Shown: piece by piece, positions 16,803-24,490 of the stretch | How positions within the stretch are numbered: the stretch's first letter is position 1 | Layout: the number at the start of each line of letters is the position of its first letter | Assembly: GCF_003600155.1 (NCBI RefSeq) | Contig: NZ_QWLD01000049.1 | Location: 1 to 43,146, forward strand | Length of the DNA: 43,146 nt | Direction of reading: 5' to 3' | Source: Nesterenkonia muleiensis | GTDB taxonomy: Bacteria; Actinomycetota; Actinomycetes; Actinomycetales; Micrococcaceae | Translations under genes and position numbers: made by a program | The notes under the pieces: generated by a model | Told to the model about the DNA's origin: nothing | The model's input: the letters and a program-made list of their open reading frames with translations, nothing else | Database searches by the model: none

Positions 16803-17693
16803 CTATTCTGCGTCCCGCAGCGACTCTTCGTAGTCCGCCAGCGTTTCCTGCAGCTCCTCGGCTGTCACCTCGGAGGCAGGAACAGAGGTTCCAGCGGAGA
16901 GCTCAGCATCGATCTCCAGCACTCGCTCATCGTGATAGATCGACGCGATGTCGCGCAGCGCCTCGTTGTCCGCATCGGCAGAACGGACCACAAAGGCGTT
17001 GATGTAGGGGAACGCTGAGGGATCGTTGGGATCATCGGCGAAGATGCCGTCCCCCTGCGGATCCAGCTCGGCGTCCTGGGCGAAGTTGTTGTTGATCACC
17101 GAACCTTCCACCGACTGCAGGGCGTTGACGGTCTGGGCAGCGGCAACAGCCTGAACCTCCACCGTGGAGGCCTCCTCGTCGATGTGCCGCGGTTCGGGCT
17201 GGGAGGTTTCCTCGGCCAGTTCCACCAGTCCGGCAGAGACCAACACGTTGATGGCCCGGCCCTGGTTGACGGCGTCGTTGGGAATGGCGATGGTCTCGCC
17301 TTCCTGGAACTCATCGGGGGAGTCGTAGTGCTCGGAGTACAGGGTCAGCGGAACGGCTGCGGTGGACCCGATGGGCTGCAGGTCATCACCGCTGTCCACA
17401 TTGTGCTGGGCCAGGAAAGCGATGTGCTGGAACCAGTTTGCATCAGTATCTCCGTTGGCCAGGGCGGGGTTGGGCTCAGGGTACTCGGCGAAATTGACCA
17501 GCTCGATCTCGTAGCCGTACTCTTCCTCGGCGATCCGGGCAAGTTCGCGATGGCTCTCATTGACGCCGACGACTCCAATGGTGAAAGAGGTCTGATCCTC
17601 TGGAATGGCGTCGCTGTCGCCTTCGCCGCAAGCAGCCAGGGCCAGGACGGCGGCCGCGGAGAGGGCTGCGGTGAGGCGTCGTGGTGCATTCAT
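16803..17693 (-). CDS. metQ: Methionine-binding lipoprotein MetQ
   Basis: A 296-residue NlpA/MetQ-family lipoprotein. The signal ends with LAAC, cysteine 22. The mature part shows IGVVGVNESHRELARIAEEE, DANWFQHIAFLAQHN (a family hallmark close to NaYFQHxxYL), IAIPNDAVNQGRAI and INNNFAQDA, all in family order. It would capture methionine at the membrane surface. GAGGAG lies before the ATG. It is divergent from murB, and the 165-bp gap holds a palindrome shared with the organosulfur genes. Confidence 0.93.
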   Translation of the reverse strand: MNAPRRLTAALSAAAVLALAACGEGDSDAIPEDQTSFTIGVVGVNESHRELARIAEEEYGYEIELVNFAEYPEPNPALANGDTDANWFQHIAFLAQHNVDSGDDLQPIGSTAAVPLTLYSEHYDSPDEFQEGETIAIPNDAVNQGRAINVLVSAGLVELAEETSQPEPRHIDEEASTVEVQAVAAAQTVNALQSVEGSVINNNFAQDAELDPQGDGIFADDPNDPSAFPYINAFVVRSADADNEALRDIASIYHDERVLEIDAELSAGTSVPASEVTAEELQETLADYEESLRDAE

Positions 17694-17787
17694 TGTTTCT
17701 CCTCTAGGTTGTCCAGGGCGGTGATCGGCGTCAGCCGGCCGCTGCTGAGATGACGGCTCACTCTAACGCCCTGCAGACCAGGAGAAT

Positions 17788-17820
17788 TGAACGTAAGTCA
17801 TTTTTTGTCATAAATGTTCA
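17788..17820. promoter_or_regulatory. Palindromic operator-like site upstream of metQ (site C)
   Basis: A 33-bp AT-rich imperfect palindrome that starts TGAACGTAAGTCA and ends AATGTTCA. It is a diverged form of the two 35-bp sites at 21176 and 22822. On the minus strand it is 22 bp upstream of a possible metQ -10 (TAGAGT, 17760-17765), and on the plus strand it abuts the murB promoter region. I found no SAM riboswitch in the metQ leader. Confidence 0.55.
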
Positions 17821-17844
17821 ATCCGTCACTATGCAGCCGCCCGG

Positions 17845-17850
17845 TAGGCT
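17845..17850 (+). promoter_or_regulatory. Possible -10 for leaderless murB transcript
   Basis: TAGGCT ends eight bases before the GTG at 17859. There is no ribosome-binding site between, so a leaderless transcript is likely if this is the start. Confidence 0.35.
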
Positions 17851-17858
17851 CTACCACT

Positions 17859-19061
17859 GTGAGCACTGTGAATTCTGGGCAGCCGAAACGGCTCCGTGAC
17901 TACACCACGGCGCGGGTCGGCGGACCCGCCGCGGGGTGGGTCGTCGCCCACGGCGAGGACGATGCCGTCGATGAGCTGCGGGCCCATCCGCTGCCGAGCG
18001 AGTCCGCGCGCTCAGCAGGGCAGGACACGCTTCTGGTGCTCGGCGGAGGGTCCAATCTGCTGGTCAGCGACGAAGGCTTCAGCGGAACCGTGCTGCAGCT
18101 TGCATTCGACGGCATCAGCGCCGAGCCGGTCAACGACGATGAGGTGGACCTCACCGTGGCAGCAGGGCACCACTGGGACGCAGTGGTTGCCTGGACGGTG
18201 GAGCGCGGACTGGTCGGGCTGGAGGCCCTTTCCGGGATCCCCGGTGCCGCCGGAGCTGTTCCGGTGCAGAATGTGGGTGCCTACGGGGCCGAGGTGGCGC
18301 AGACCATCGTGGAGATACGCGCCTGGGATCGTGAGGCTCAGGACCTTGTGGTGCTGAGCAACCAGGACCTGCGGTTCAGTTACCGGGACTCTCTGCTCAA
18401 GCGCACCACTGTCCAGGGCTCGCCGCGGTACGTGGTGCTCTCGGTGCGGCTCCGGCTGACCCATCAGCAGGGCAAGGCACTTTCGGCCCCGGTGCGCTAC
18501 GCCGAGCTCGCACGCTCACTGGGGTTGGACGCTGAGGCAGATGGGGCCTTCCGCCGTGCTCCACTGGCCGAAGTCCGCCAGAAGGTTCTCCAACTGCGGG
18601 CGGGCAAGGGGATGGTGCTGGACCCGGAGGACCACGACACCTGGTCCACAGGCAGCTTCTTCACCAACCCGATCCTGCCGGAGTCGGAACTGCCGAACCT
18701 GATGGCGCCGTCGCTGTCGGTCGCCGGATTGCCGGAGGGCGCTCCGAGATTCCCGGCCGGGGAGAATGACCGCGGCGAAGCCCTGGTCAAGCTCTCGGCT
18801 GCCTGGCTGATCGACCGTGCCGGCTGTGGCAAGGGATTCGGCCTGCCTGAGGGCCCTGAGGCGGGGCGGGGAGCTGACGGTGCAGGGCTTGCCGGGGGGC
18901 GGGCGTCGCTGTCCACCAAACACACTCTGGCGGTCACCAACCGCGGCGACGCCTCCGCGGAGGACCTGCTCACCGTGGCCCGGGCAGCTCGACACCGGGT
19001 CCGGGAGACCTTCGGGGTCACCCTGCACCCTGAACCGGTGCTGATCGGCTGTCGGCTTTGA
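17859..19061 (+). CDS. murB: UDP-N-acetylmuramate dehydrogenase
   Basis: MurB reduces UDP-GlcNAc-enolpyruvate to UDP-MurNAc with NADPH and FAD in the cytoplasm, the second committed step of peptidoglycan synthesis. The FAD-binding motif LGGGSNLLVSDEGFSG lies at residues 61-76, followed by GLEALSGIPGAAGAVPVQNV and the active-site region STGSFFTNP. The C-terminal end has STKHTLAVTN and a final helix. The protein is about 400 residues, longer than E. coli MurB, with a glycine-rich insert before STKH. The GTG at 17859 is chosen over the in-frame start at 17814, which lies inside the operator. Usually this gene follows hadB in actinobacteria. Confidence 0.93.
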   Translation: MSTVNSGQPKRLRDYTTARVGGPAAGWVVAHGEDDAVDELRAHPLPSESARSAGQDTLLVLGGGSNLLVSDEGFSGTVLQLAFDGISAEPVNDDEVDLTVAAGHHWDAVVAWTVERGLVGLEALSGIPGAAGAVPVQNVGAYGAEVAQTIVEIRAWDREAQDLVVLSNQDLRFSYRDSLLKRTTVQGSPRYVVLSVRLRLTHQQGKALSAPVRYAELARSLGLDAEADGAFRRAPLAEVRQKVLQLRAGKGMVLDPEDHDTWSTGSFFTNPILPESELPNLMAPSLSVAGLPEGAPRFPAGENDRGEALVKLSAAWLIDRAGCGKGFGLPEGPEAGRGADGAGLAGGRASLSTKHTLAVTNRGDASAEDLLTVARAARHRVRETFGVTLHPEPVLIGCRL

Positions 19062-19170
19062 GAGTAGCTGACAGAGGTTCCACATGTCATGGACGGTAAC
19101 GTTGCTGGGCTTGTGGTGGTTGCTGTGGCAGATTGAGAAGAGAACCCCCACAACCGAAAGGCGGGCTGTT

Positions 19171-20058
19171 ATGTCGAAGGATCTTTCACAGTACGCAAAC
19201 CCGGACGCGCTGGTGAGCACCGAGTGGCTCGCCGAGCATAAGGACGAGCCGAATGTGGTGGTGCTGGAGTCCAATGAGGACGTGCTCCTCTATGAGACCG
19301 GCCATGTCAACGGTGCGCTGAAGGTCGACTGGCACACCGACCTCAACGACCCGGTCACCCGCGACTTCATCAACGAGGAGCAGTTCGCCGCTTTCGCCGC
19401 GTCCAAGGGCATCACCCCGGAGTCCACAGTGGTCTTCTACGGGGACAAGTCCAATTGGTGGGCCGCCTATGCGCTCTGGGTCTTCACCCTCTTCGGCCAC
19501 CAGGACCTTCGCCTGGTGGACGGCGGACGGCAGAAGTGGGCTGATGAGGGCCGTGAACTCACCACCGAGACACCTACCCCTGAGCCCTCCGAGTACCCGG
19601 TGCCCGGAGTCCGCAACGATCAGCAGTGGAGGGCCTTCCGGGAAGATGTGCTCGCCCATATCGGCTCCGGGCCGCTGGTCGATGTCCGTTCGCCCGCCGA
19701 GTACACCGGTGAGGTCACTTCTGCCCCAGGTTTCGAGGATAAGGAAGGCGCTCTGCGCGGAGGCCATATCCCTACCGCCGCCTCGGTGCCCTGGGCCAGG
19801 GCGGCCAACGACGACGGAACCTTCAAAACACGGGCGGAACTGGAGCAGATCTACCAGGAGGAGGCCGGGGTCGGCGAGGCTGAAGACGTCATCGCCTACT
19901 GCCGGATCGGCGAGCGCTCCAGCCACACCTGGTTCGTGCTCAAGCACCTGTTGGGATACCAGAACGTGCGTAACTACGACGGCTCCTGGACTGAATGGGG
20001 CAATGCGGTGAGGCTACCGATCGCGGTGGGCGCCGACCCCGGGGAAGCGGGCCGTTGA
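19171..20058 (+). CDS. Thiosulfate sulfurtransferase, CysA-type rhodanese
   Basis: A 295-residue two-domain rhodanese. The N-terminal inactive domain shows [20 protein letters not shown]; the C-terminal domain has DVRSPAEY and the catalytic loop [14 protein letters not shown] with C244. The CRIGERSS loop is that of the mycobacterial CysA2/CysA3 thiosulfate sulfurtransferases. It moves a sulfane sulfur from thiosulfate to an acceptor. I take the ATG at 19171, which fits the family N-terminus and has AAAGGCGGG upstream; the frame extends to 19084. It lies near the methionine and organosulfur genes, but it is also common elsewhere in actinobacteria. Confidence 0.9.
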   Translation: MSKDLSQYANPDALVSTEWLAEHKDEPNVVVLESNEDVLLYETGHVNGALKVDWHTDLNDPVTRDFINEEQFAAFAASKGITPESTVVFYGDKSNWWAAYALWVFTLFGHQDLRLVDGGRQKWADEGRELTTETPTPEPSEYPVPGVRNDQQWRAFREDVLAHIGSGPLVDVRSPAEYTGEVTSAPGFEDKEGALRGGHIPTAASVPWARAANDDGTFKTRAELEQIYQEEAGVGEAEDVIAYCRIGERSSHTWFVLKHLLGYQNVRNYDGSWTEWGNAVRLPIAVGADPGEAGR

Positions 20059-20061
20059 TCC

Positions 20062-21114
20062 ATGGCGCAGGACACCGCTGAGCCCAGCACCGCGGGCGTG
20101 CCCGCCGTTGAGCTGGGATCCGGCTCGCAGTCGTTGACCACCACGGCCCTGGGCTACGGTGCGATGTCCATTGCCGGGGCCTACGGGCACATTGAGGAGC
20201 AGGCGGCCCTGGAACTGCTGCACGGGGTCTATGACCGCGGCGTGACGTTCATCGACACCGCCAATATCTATGGCCGCGGGGTCAGCGAGTCGATCCTGGG
20301 CAGGTTCCTGACCGGACGTCGCCATGAAATTGCCCTGGCCACCAAATGCGGGATTGTGCCCGGGGCAGAGGTTGGCAAGCGCAGTGTCAACGGCCGCCCC
20401 GAGCATATCCGCGAGCAGATTGATCTCTCCCTGGGCCGGCTCGGCACCGACTATGTGGACCTCTACTACCTGCACCGCCCGGACCCCGATGTCCCGGTGG
20501 AGGAGTCGGTGGGGGCGCTGGCGGAGCTGATTCAGGCGGGCAAGGTGCGCGGCATCGGGCTCTCCGAGCACACCGGCGAGGAGATCCGCCGCGGGCACGC
20601 CGAGCATCCCATCACCGCAGTGCAGTCAGAGTGGAGCATCTTCGCCCGCGATGTGGAGCGCTATGTGATCCCCGCCTGTGCGGAGCTCGGCATCGGATTC
20701 GTGGCCTTCTCTCCGGTCGGGCGTGGCATTCTCACCGACCACTTCGACCCTGGCGGCTTGGCCGAGAACGACGTTCGGCGCAAGTTCCCCTGGTTCGCTG
20801 CCGAGAACATCGCCCATAACCATGATCTCGCGGGAAGGGTGCGGGCGCTCGCCGCTGAGTCTGATCTGCCGACCGCGGGACTGGCGCTGGCCTGGCTCTA
20901 TGCCAAGGCCGCAATGTTCGGGCTGCACCTGGCCGCCATCCCCGGCACACGGTATGTGAACCATTTGGATGAGCTGCTGGCTGGCACCGACGCCGAGCTC
21001 AGCGCTGAGGCGATCGCGGTCTTGGACGCCCTGGCGGACCAGGTGCACGGCGACCGAAGCTTCAACTCTGCCTGGGTCTCCGGCGGGCGCGAGGGCCTCT
21101 TGCCCCGCTCCTGA
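20062..21114 (+). CDS. Aldo/keto reductase
   Basis: A 350-residue NADPH-dependent oxidoreductase of the aldo/keto reductase superfamily. The catalytic tetrad is visible: D65 and Y70 in FIDTANIYGRG, K95 in LATKCG and H138 in YYLHRPD. VQSEWSIFARDVE and the C-terminal AIPGTRYVNHLDE are typical of the YhdN/AKR13-like group. The gene begins three bases after the sulfurtransferase stop and may be co-transcribed with it. Substrate unknown. Confidence 0.9.
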   Translation: MAQDTAEPSTAGVPAVELGSGSQSLTTTALGYGAMSIAGAYGHIEEQAALELLHGVYDRGVTFIDTANIYGRGVSESILGRFLTGRRHEIALATKCGIVPGAEVGKRSVNGRPEHIREQIDLSLGRLGTDYVDLYYLHRPDPDVPVEESVGALAELIQAGKVRGIGLSEHTGEEIRRGHAEHPITAVQSEWSIFARDVERYVIPACAELGIGFVAFSPVGRGILTDHFDPGGLAENDVRRKFPWFAAENIAHNHDLAGRVRALAAESDLPTAGLALAWLYAKAAMFGLHLAAIPGTRYVNHLDELLAGTDAELSAEAIAVLDALADQVHGDRSFNSAWVSGGREGLLPRS

Positions 21115-21175
21115 AGCGCCTCAGTGCGCGGCGCCGCAGTCGGGCGTCGTGCTCACGACCCTCCGCGACCGAATG

Positions 21176-21210
21176 TGAACATATAAGTCAACAGCAGTGC
21201 CATGTGTTCA
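21176..21210. promoter_or_regulatory. Palindromic operator-like site over promoter (site A)
   Basis: A 35-bp site with arms TGAACATAT (21176-21184) and ATGTGTTCA (21202-21210). The first 16 bases, TGAACATATAAGTCAA, are identical to site B at 22822. Its right edge is 10 bp before the -10 box TAGTCT at 21221-21226, and it overlaps the -35 region, so binding would block RNA polymerase. The protein that binds is unknown. Confidence 0.65.
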
Positions 21211-21226
21211 ACCAGCCCGTTAGTCT
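21197..21226 (+). promoter_or_regulatory. Predicted promoter for monooxygenase gene
   Basis: A weak -35 GTGCCA at 21197-21202, an 18-base spacer and TAGTCT at 21221-21226. Position and spacing match the promoter of the second cassette exactly. Transcription would start just before the riboswitch. Confidence 0.5.
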
Positions 21227-21237
21227 GAGAACACACA

Positions 21238-21342
21238 ACCATCCAGAGCGACTGAGGGATCTGGCCCGATGACGTCGCAGCAACCCGGGAGCAGGCGCTG
21301 CCTGCAGAGCTTAGGCCGGGTGCTAACGCGAGAACCGATGGA
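21238..21342 (+). ncRNA. SAM-I riboswitch (S-box), copy 1
   Basis: The leader carries the S-box core: AGAGCGACTGAGGGATCTGG, then CCCGATGACG and GCAGCAACCC, then GGGTGCTAACGC. P1 is CCATC (21239-21243) paired with GATGG (21337-21341). The 3' strand of P1 runs straight into the ribosome-binding site GGAGGA, so SAM binding should hide it and block translation. No terminator hairpin with a T-run follows. This is a direct sign that the downstream gene serves sulfur or methionine supply. Confidence 0.93.
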
Positions 21343-21353
21343 GGAAGACTACT

Positions 21354-22784
21354 ATGCCCATACGTGACCGTCCGCTGATCCTGAGCCTGTTCGAGATGGG
21401 CTCAGTAGTGCATCTCTCCCCAGGAACGTGGACCCACCCTGAGGATCAGCGGCACCGCATCGACGACCTGAGCTTCTGGCAGGAGCTGGGCGGAATCCTG
21501 GAAGAGGGAAAGTTCGACCAGCTGTTCCTGGCAGATGTCGTAGGAGCCTATGACAACACCGACGACGGACTGGTCACCCCGGTGCGTGAGGGCTTCCAGA
21601 TTCCCGCGCTCGACCCGGTGACAGTGCTGGGCGCTCTGGCGAGCTCCACGGAGCATCTGGGACTGGCCGCAACCTTCTCCACCACCTATGAGCCCCCGTT
21701 TGCCTTCGCCAGGCGGCTGGCCACCCTGGACGCCCTCTCCAAGGGGCGTATCGCCTGGAACATCGTCACCTCCTACCTGAGGAACGCCGCGCAGAACTTC
21801 GGCCTGGAGGATCAAATCGAGCACGACGAGCGGTACGCCATCGCCGATGAGTTCCTGGATGTCGTCTACAAGCTCCTCATTGGATCTTGGGACGATGACG
21901 CTGTCCGGGCCGACGCCTCCCAGCGCACCTGGGCAGACCCGGACAGCGTTCGTTACATCGACCATCAGGGCCAGTACTTCAAGGTCCGCGGTCCACACCT
22001 GGTAGCACCGACTGCCCAGCGCCTGCCGGTCCTTTTCCAGGCAGGTACGTCACTGACCGGCATGGCTTTCGCGGGCCGTCATGCGGAAGTAGTGTTTCTG
22101 GGCGGGGGCTCCACGGAGACCATCCGCCAGAACATTGAGACGATTCGTGCCCGTGCCGAGGAGTCTGGGCGGGACCCCCAGCAGCTGCGGTTCGTCGCCT
22201 CAGCGCATGTGGTGGTCGGCCGCACTGCCGAGGATGCTCATGCCAAGTCCGAGCAGATCGACCGATACCGGACTTCCTGGGAGGTGCTGCGGAAGAACGG
22301 TCGGATCCCCAGTCTGGACAAGTACCGAGCCGAGGAACTGGTCGAGGACATCATCAAGCGTAAGGATCCCGGTCATGAGGTGCTGATCCGTGGCTGGCGA
22401 GCTGGTCAGACGGTCGGTGACATCCAGAACTCCCAGCATGGCGGTGGGCGCGCCAAGAACGGGCTGCGTGTGGTCGGCGATCCCGTCCAGGTCGCTGACG
22501 CCTTGGGCCGGGGGGCCGATGAATCCGGACTCGATGGTTTCAACATCGGGAACCAGATCAGCTTCGGCACAGTGCGCGACTTCGTCGAACTGGCCGTCCC
22601 CGAGCTCCAGCGGCGGGGTCTGGCCCGCACTGAGTACGCCCCCGGGGAGACCCTGCGCGAGCGGCTGTTCTCCACTCCGGGCGCGGCCCGCCCGCACCAG
22701 AGCCACCCAGCTTCCCGGTATGAGGACCCGGTGGCTCTGCGCACCCCCGCCGAAGCCTTCGACAAGCGCCTCACCCCGGCCTGA
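21354..22784 (+). CDS. FMN-dependent monooxygenase, NtaA/SnaA/DszA family
   Basis: A 476-residue class C flavin monooxygenase of the luciferase-like family. Marks of the NtaA/SnaA/DszA/SoxA branch are HPEDQRHRIDDLSFWQEL, FLADVVGAYD, the ARRLATLDALSKGRIAWNIV signature and FQAGTSLTGMAFAGRHAEVV. These enzymes use FMNH2 from a separate reductase and oxygen; DszA and DmoA cleave C-S bonds. SAM-riboswitch control argues for release of sulfur from an organosulfur compound. No flavin reductase is encoded in the window. The ATG follows GGAGGA at the foot of the riboswitch. Exact substrate unknown. Confidence 0.9.
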   Translation: MPIRDRPLILSLFEMGSVVHLSPGTWTHPEDQRHRIDDLSFWQELGGILEEGKFDQLFLADVVGAYDNTDDGLVTPVREGFQIPALDPVTVLGALASSTEHLGLAATFSTTYEPPFAFARRLATLDALSKGRIAWNIVTSYLRNAAQNFGLEDQIEHDERYAIADEFLDVVYKLLIGSWDDDAVRADASQRTWADPDSVRYIDHQGQYFKVRGPHLVAPTAQRLPVLFQAGTSLTGMAFAGRHAEVVFLGGGSTETIRQNIETIRARAEESGRDPQQLRFVASAHVVVGRTAEDAHAKSEQIDRYRTSWEVLRKNGRIPSLDKYRAEELVEDIIKRKDPGHEVLIRGWRAGQTVGDIQNSQHGGGRAKNGLRVVGDPVQVADALGRGADESGLDGFNIGNQISFGTVRDFVELAVPELQRRGLARTEYAPGETLRERLFSTPGAARPHQSHPASRYEDPVALRTPAEAFDKRLTPA

Positions 22785-22821
22785 CGCTGTGAGTCCTCGT
22801 ATGGGCTCACATGACAGCGTA

Positions 22822-22856
22822 TGAACATATAAGTCAAGGCGCTTGCTATATGTTCA
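22822..22856. promoter_or_regulatory. Palindromic operator-like site over promoter (site B)
   Basis: A 35-bp site with perfect 9-bp arms TGAACATAT (22822-22830) and ATATGTTCA (22848-22856). It has the same length as site A, and again lies exactly 10 bp before the -10 box. It overlaps the -35 box of its promoter. Confidence 0.7.
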
Positions 22857-22872
22857 TTTAGCCCGCTAATGT
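22843..22872 (+). promoter_or_regulatory. Predicted promoter for DszC-like gene
   Basis: A -35 TTGCTA at 22843-22848, an 18-base spacer, and a -10 TAATGT at 22867-22872. The right arm of operator site B lies between the two boxes. Confidence 0.55.
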
Positions 22873-22885
22873 GAAAGAGCAAGTG

Positions 22886-22989
22886 ACCATCCAGAGCGAC
22901 TGAGGGACCTGGCCCGATGATGTCGCAGCAACCCGGGGGCATGTATTGACAGCATGTCCAGGCTGGGTGCTAACGCCAGAATCGATGGA
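22886..22989 (+). ncRNA. SAM-I riboswitch (S-box), copy 2
   Basis: A second S-box: AGAGCGACTGAGGGACCTGG, CCCGATGATG, GCAGCAACCC, then GGGTGCTAACGCC. P1 pairs CCATC (22887-22891) with GATGG (22984-22988). The P1 3' strand overlaps the ribosome site GGAGAG ahead of the ATG at 23002, as in copy 1. The P3 hairpin differs from copy 1, so the copies have diverged while keeping the SAM-binding core. Confidence 0.93.
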
Positions 22990-23001
22990 GAGTGTGTGAC
23001 T

Positions 23002-24381
23002 ATGCCTTCCCGTGACCATTCGCTGCTGCAGTCACAGCAGCATGCCCCCGAAACGGATACCCGAGCTGTCCCCGGCGCCACCACATACGCGGACCTGAAC
23101 AAGCGGTACAGAGAGGTCTTCCGCCGGATCGCTGAGGGCGTAGTTGACCGCGAGAAGGAACGCATCCTGCCGTACGAACAGGTCGAATGGCTGCGGCATG
23201 CCGGATTCGGTGCGCTGCGTGTACCGTGCGAATTCGGCGGTGAGGGAGTGGATGCTCCCACTCTCTTCCGGCTTCTGATCGACCTCGCCGTGGCAGATCC
23301 TCACGTCGCCCACCTATGGCGGGGACACTTCGCCTTCTTGGAGGACCGGCTGAGCACCGGTGATCTGGAGGACCGCGAGTTCTGGGCAGCCGAGGCTGTG
23401 GAGAGGCACGCGATCATCGGCAACGCCCAGAGTGAACAGGGTATCGAGAGCTGGGAGAAGCAGACCACCGTACTCACAAGGGACGGAGACGGAGGGCTGA
23501 CCATCACCGGACAGAAGTATTACAGCACCGGAACACTGTTCGCAGACTGGGTCAATGTCACCGCTCGTTTCGGTGATGAATTCGCCAGCTTCCCTGTGCG
23601 CACTGATGCCCCCGGCGTGCTGCGTTTCGACGATTGGGACGGATTCGGCCAGAAGCTCACCGGCACAGGTACCACCAAGTTCGAACGGGCCGAAGTGGAT
23701 GAGCGGCATGTGATCGTCCACTCTGCGAGCAAACGCCCGATCACACATATGATCGGGCTCTACCAGCTTCACCTGCTCTCGGTGATCGCTGGCATAGGAC
23801 GTCGGGCTGTCGACGACATCGTTGAGCACATCCGGGCCAGCAAGCGCCACCCCCTGGGTTCGCCTCCCGGGACCACACCAGCCGCCGATCCGTTGAACCA
23901 GGCGGTCATCGGCAGGGCCTCTGCAAAGGTCAAAGCCGTGAAGGCATCGGTTCTTGATGCTGCTGAGGACCTGGAGCGCGCCTGGCAGGCACGGCTGTCC
24001 GCCGAGGATGCTGAAGAAGCGGCCAATGCCGCGAATCTCTCCGTCTACCAGTCGCAGGTGGTGGTGATCCCGCTGGTCTTGGAGGCCACCACGTCGATCT
24101 TCGACGCCACTGGGGCCTCAAGCACCTCGGTGGGCAAGGTCCTGGACCGTCACTGGCGAAACGCTCGGACCATCTCTTCTCACAACCCGCTACCCCGAAA
24201 AGAACAATGGGTGGGCACCTACGAACTACTCGGAGAACTGCCTTATCCCTGGAAGTTCCGCACTGGAAACACCGGCTCTGAAGAGCGTGATGCAGTACTC
24301 GATGATGACACTGACCAGGATCGGGAGAAGCTCGGCCAGACTGCTGAGGACCAGTCTGGGTGTCGCATCTCGACCAGCTGA
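23002..24381 (+). CDS. DszC/SfnB-type flavin-dependent oxygenase (acyl-CoA dehydrogenase fold)
   Basis: A 459-residue protein of the acyl-CoA dehydrogenase superfamily, in the branch with DszC and SfnB. It has LRHAGFGALRVPCEFGGEGV in the N-terminal helical domain, GNAQSEQG and ITGQKYYSTGTLFADWVNVT in the middle beta domain, and a C-terminal helical bundle with the DRHWRNARTISSHNP motif. DszC-type members are monooxygenases using FMNH2, not dehydrogenases. The ATG at 23002 lies right after the riboswitch; the longer frame to 22954 would run through it. The last 30 residues are a charged tail. It should act in the same sulfur-release pathway as the upstream monooxygenase. Confidence 0.85.
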   Translation: MPSRDHSLLQSQQHAPETDTRAVPGATTYADLNKRYREVFRRIAEGVVDREKERILPYEQVEWLRHAGFGALRVPCEFGGEGVDAPTLFRLLIDLAVADPHVAHLWRGHFAFLEDRLSTGDLEDREFWAAEAVERHAIIGNAQSEQGIESWEKQTTVLTRDGDGGLTITGQKYYSTGTLFADWVNVTARFGDEFASFPVRTDAPGVLRFDDWDGFGQKLTGTGTTKFERAEVDERHVIVHSASKRPITHMIGLYQLHLLSVIAGIGRRAVDDIVEHIRASKRHPLGSPPGTTPAADPLNQAVIGRASAKVKAVKASVLDAAEDLERAWQARLSAEDAEEAANAANLSVYQSQVVVIPLVLEATTSIFDATGASSTSVGKVLDRHWRNARTISSHNPLPRKEQWVGTYELLGELPYPWKFRTGNTGSEERDAVLDDDTDQDREKLGQTAEDQSGCRISTS

Positions 24382-24490
24382 CGATTGCCCTGCAGTGTTG
24401 GCCCTGCTGGCCCCGGGACTCTTCTCCGAACCTGGCCATCTGCGCGCATCACCCCACACCATTATTTTCTGAACTAGGAGCAAAACCCTT

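Noticed and set aside
17694-17787. A SAM riboswitch in the metQ leader
   Set aside because: I looked for the GGCCC-AUGA and GCAACC core on the minus strand and did not find it; only the operator-like palindrome is present.
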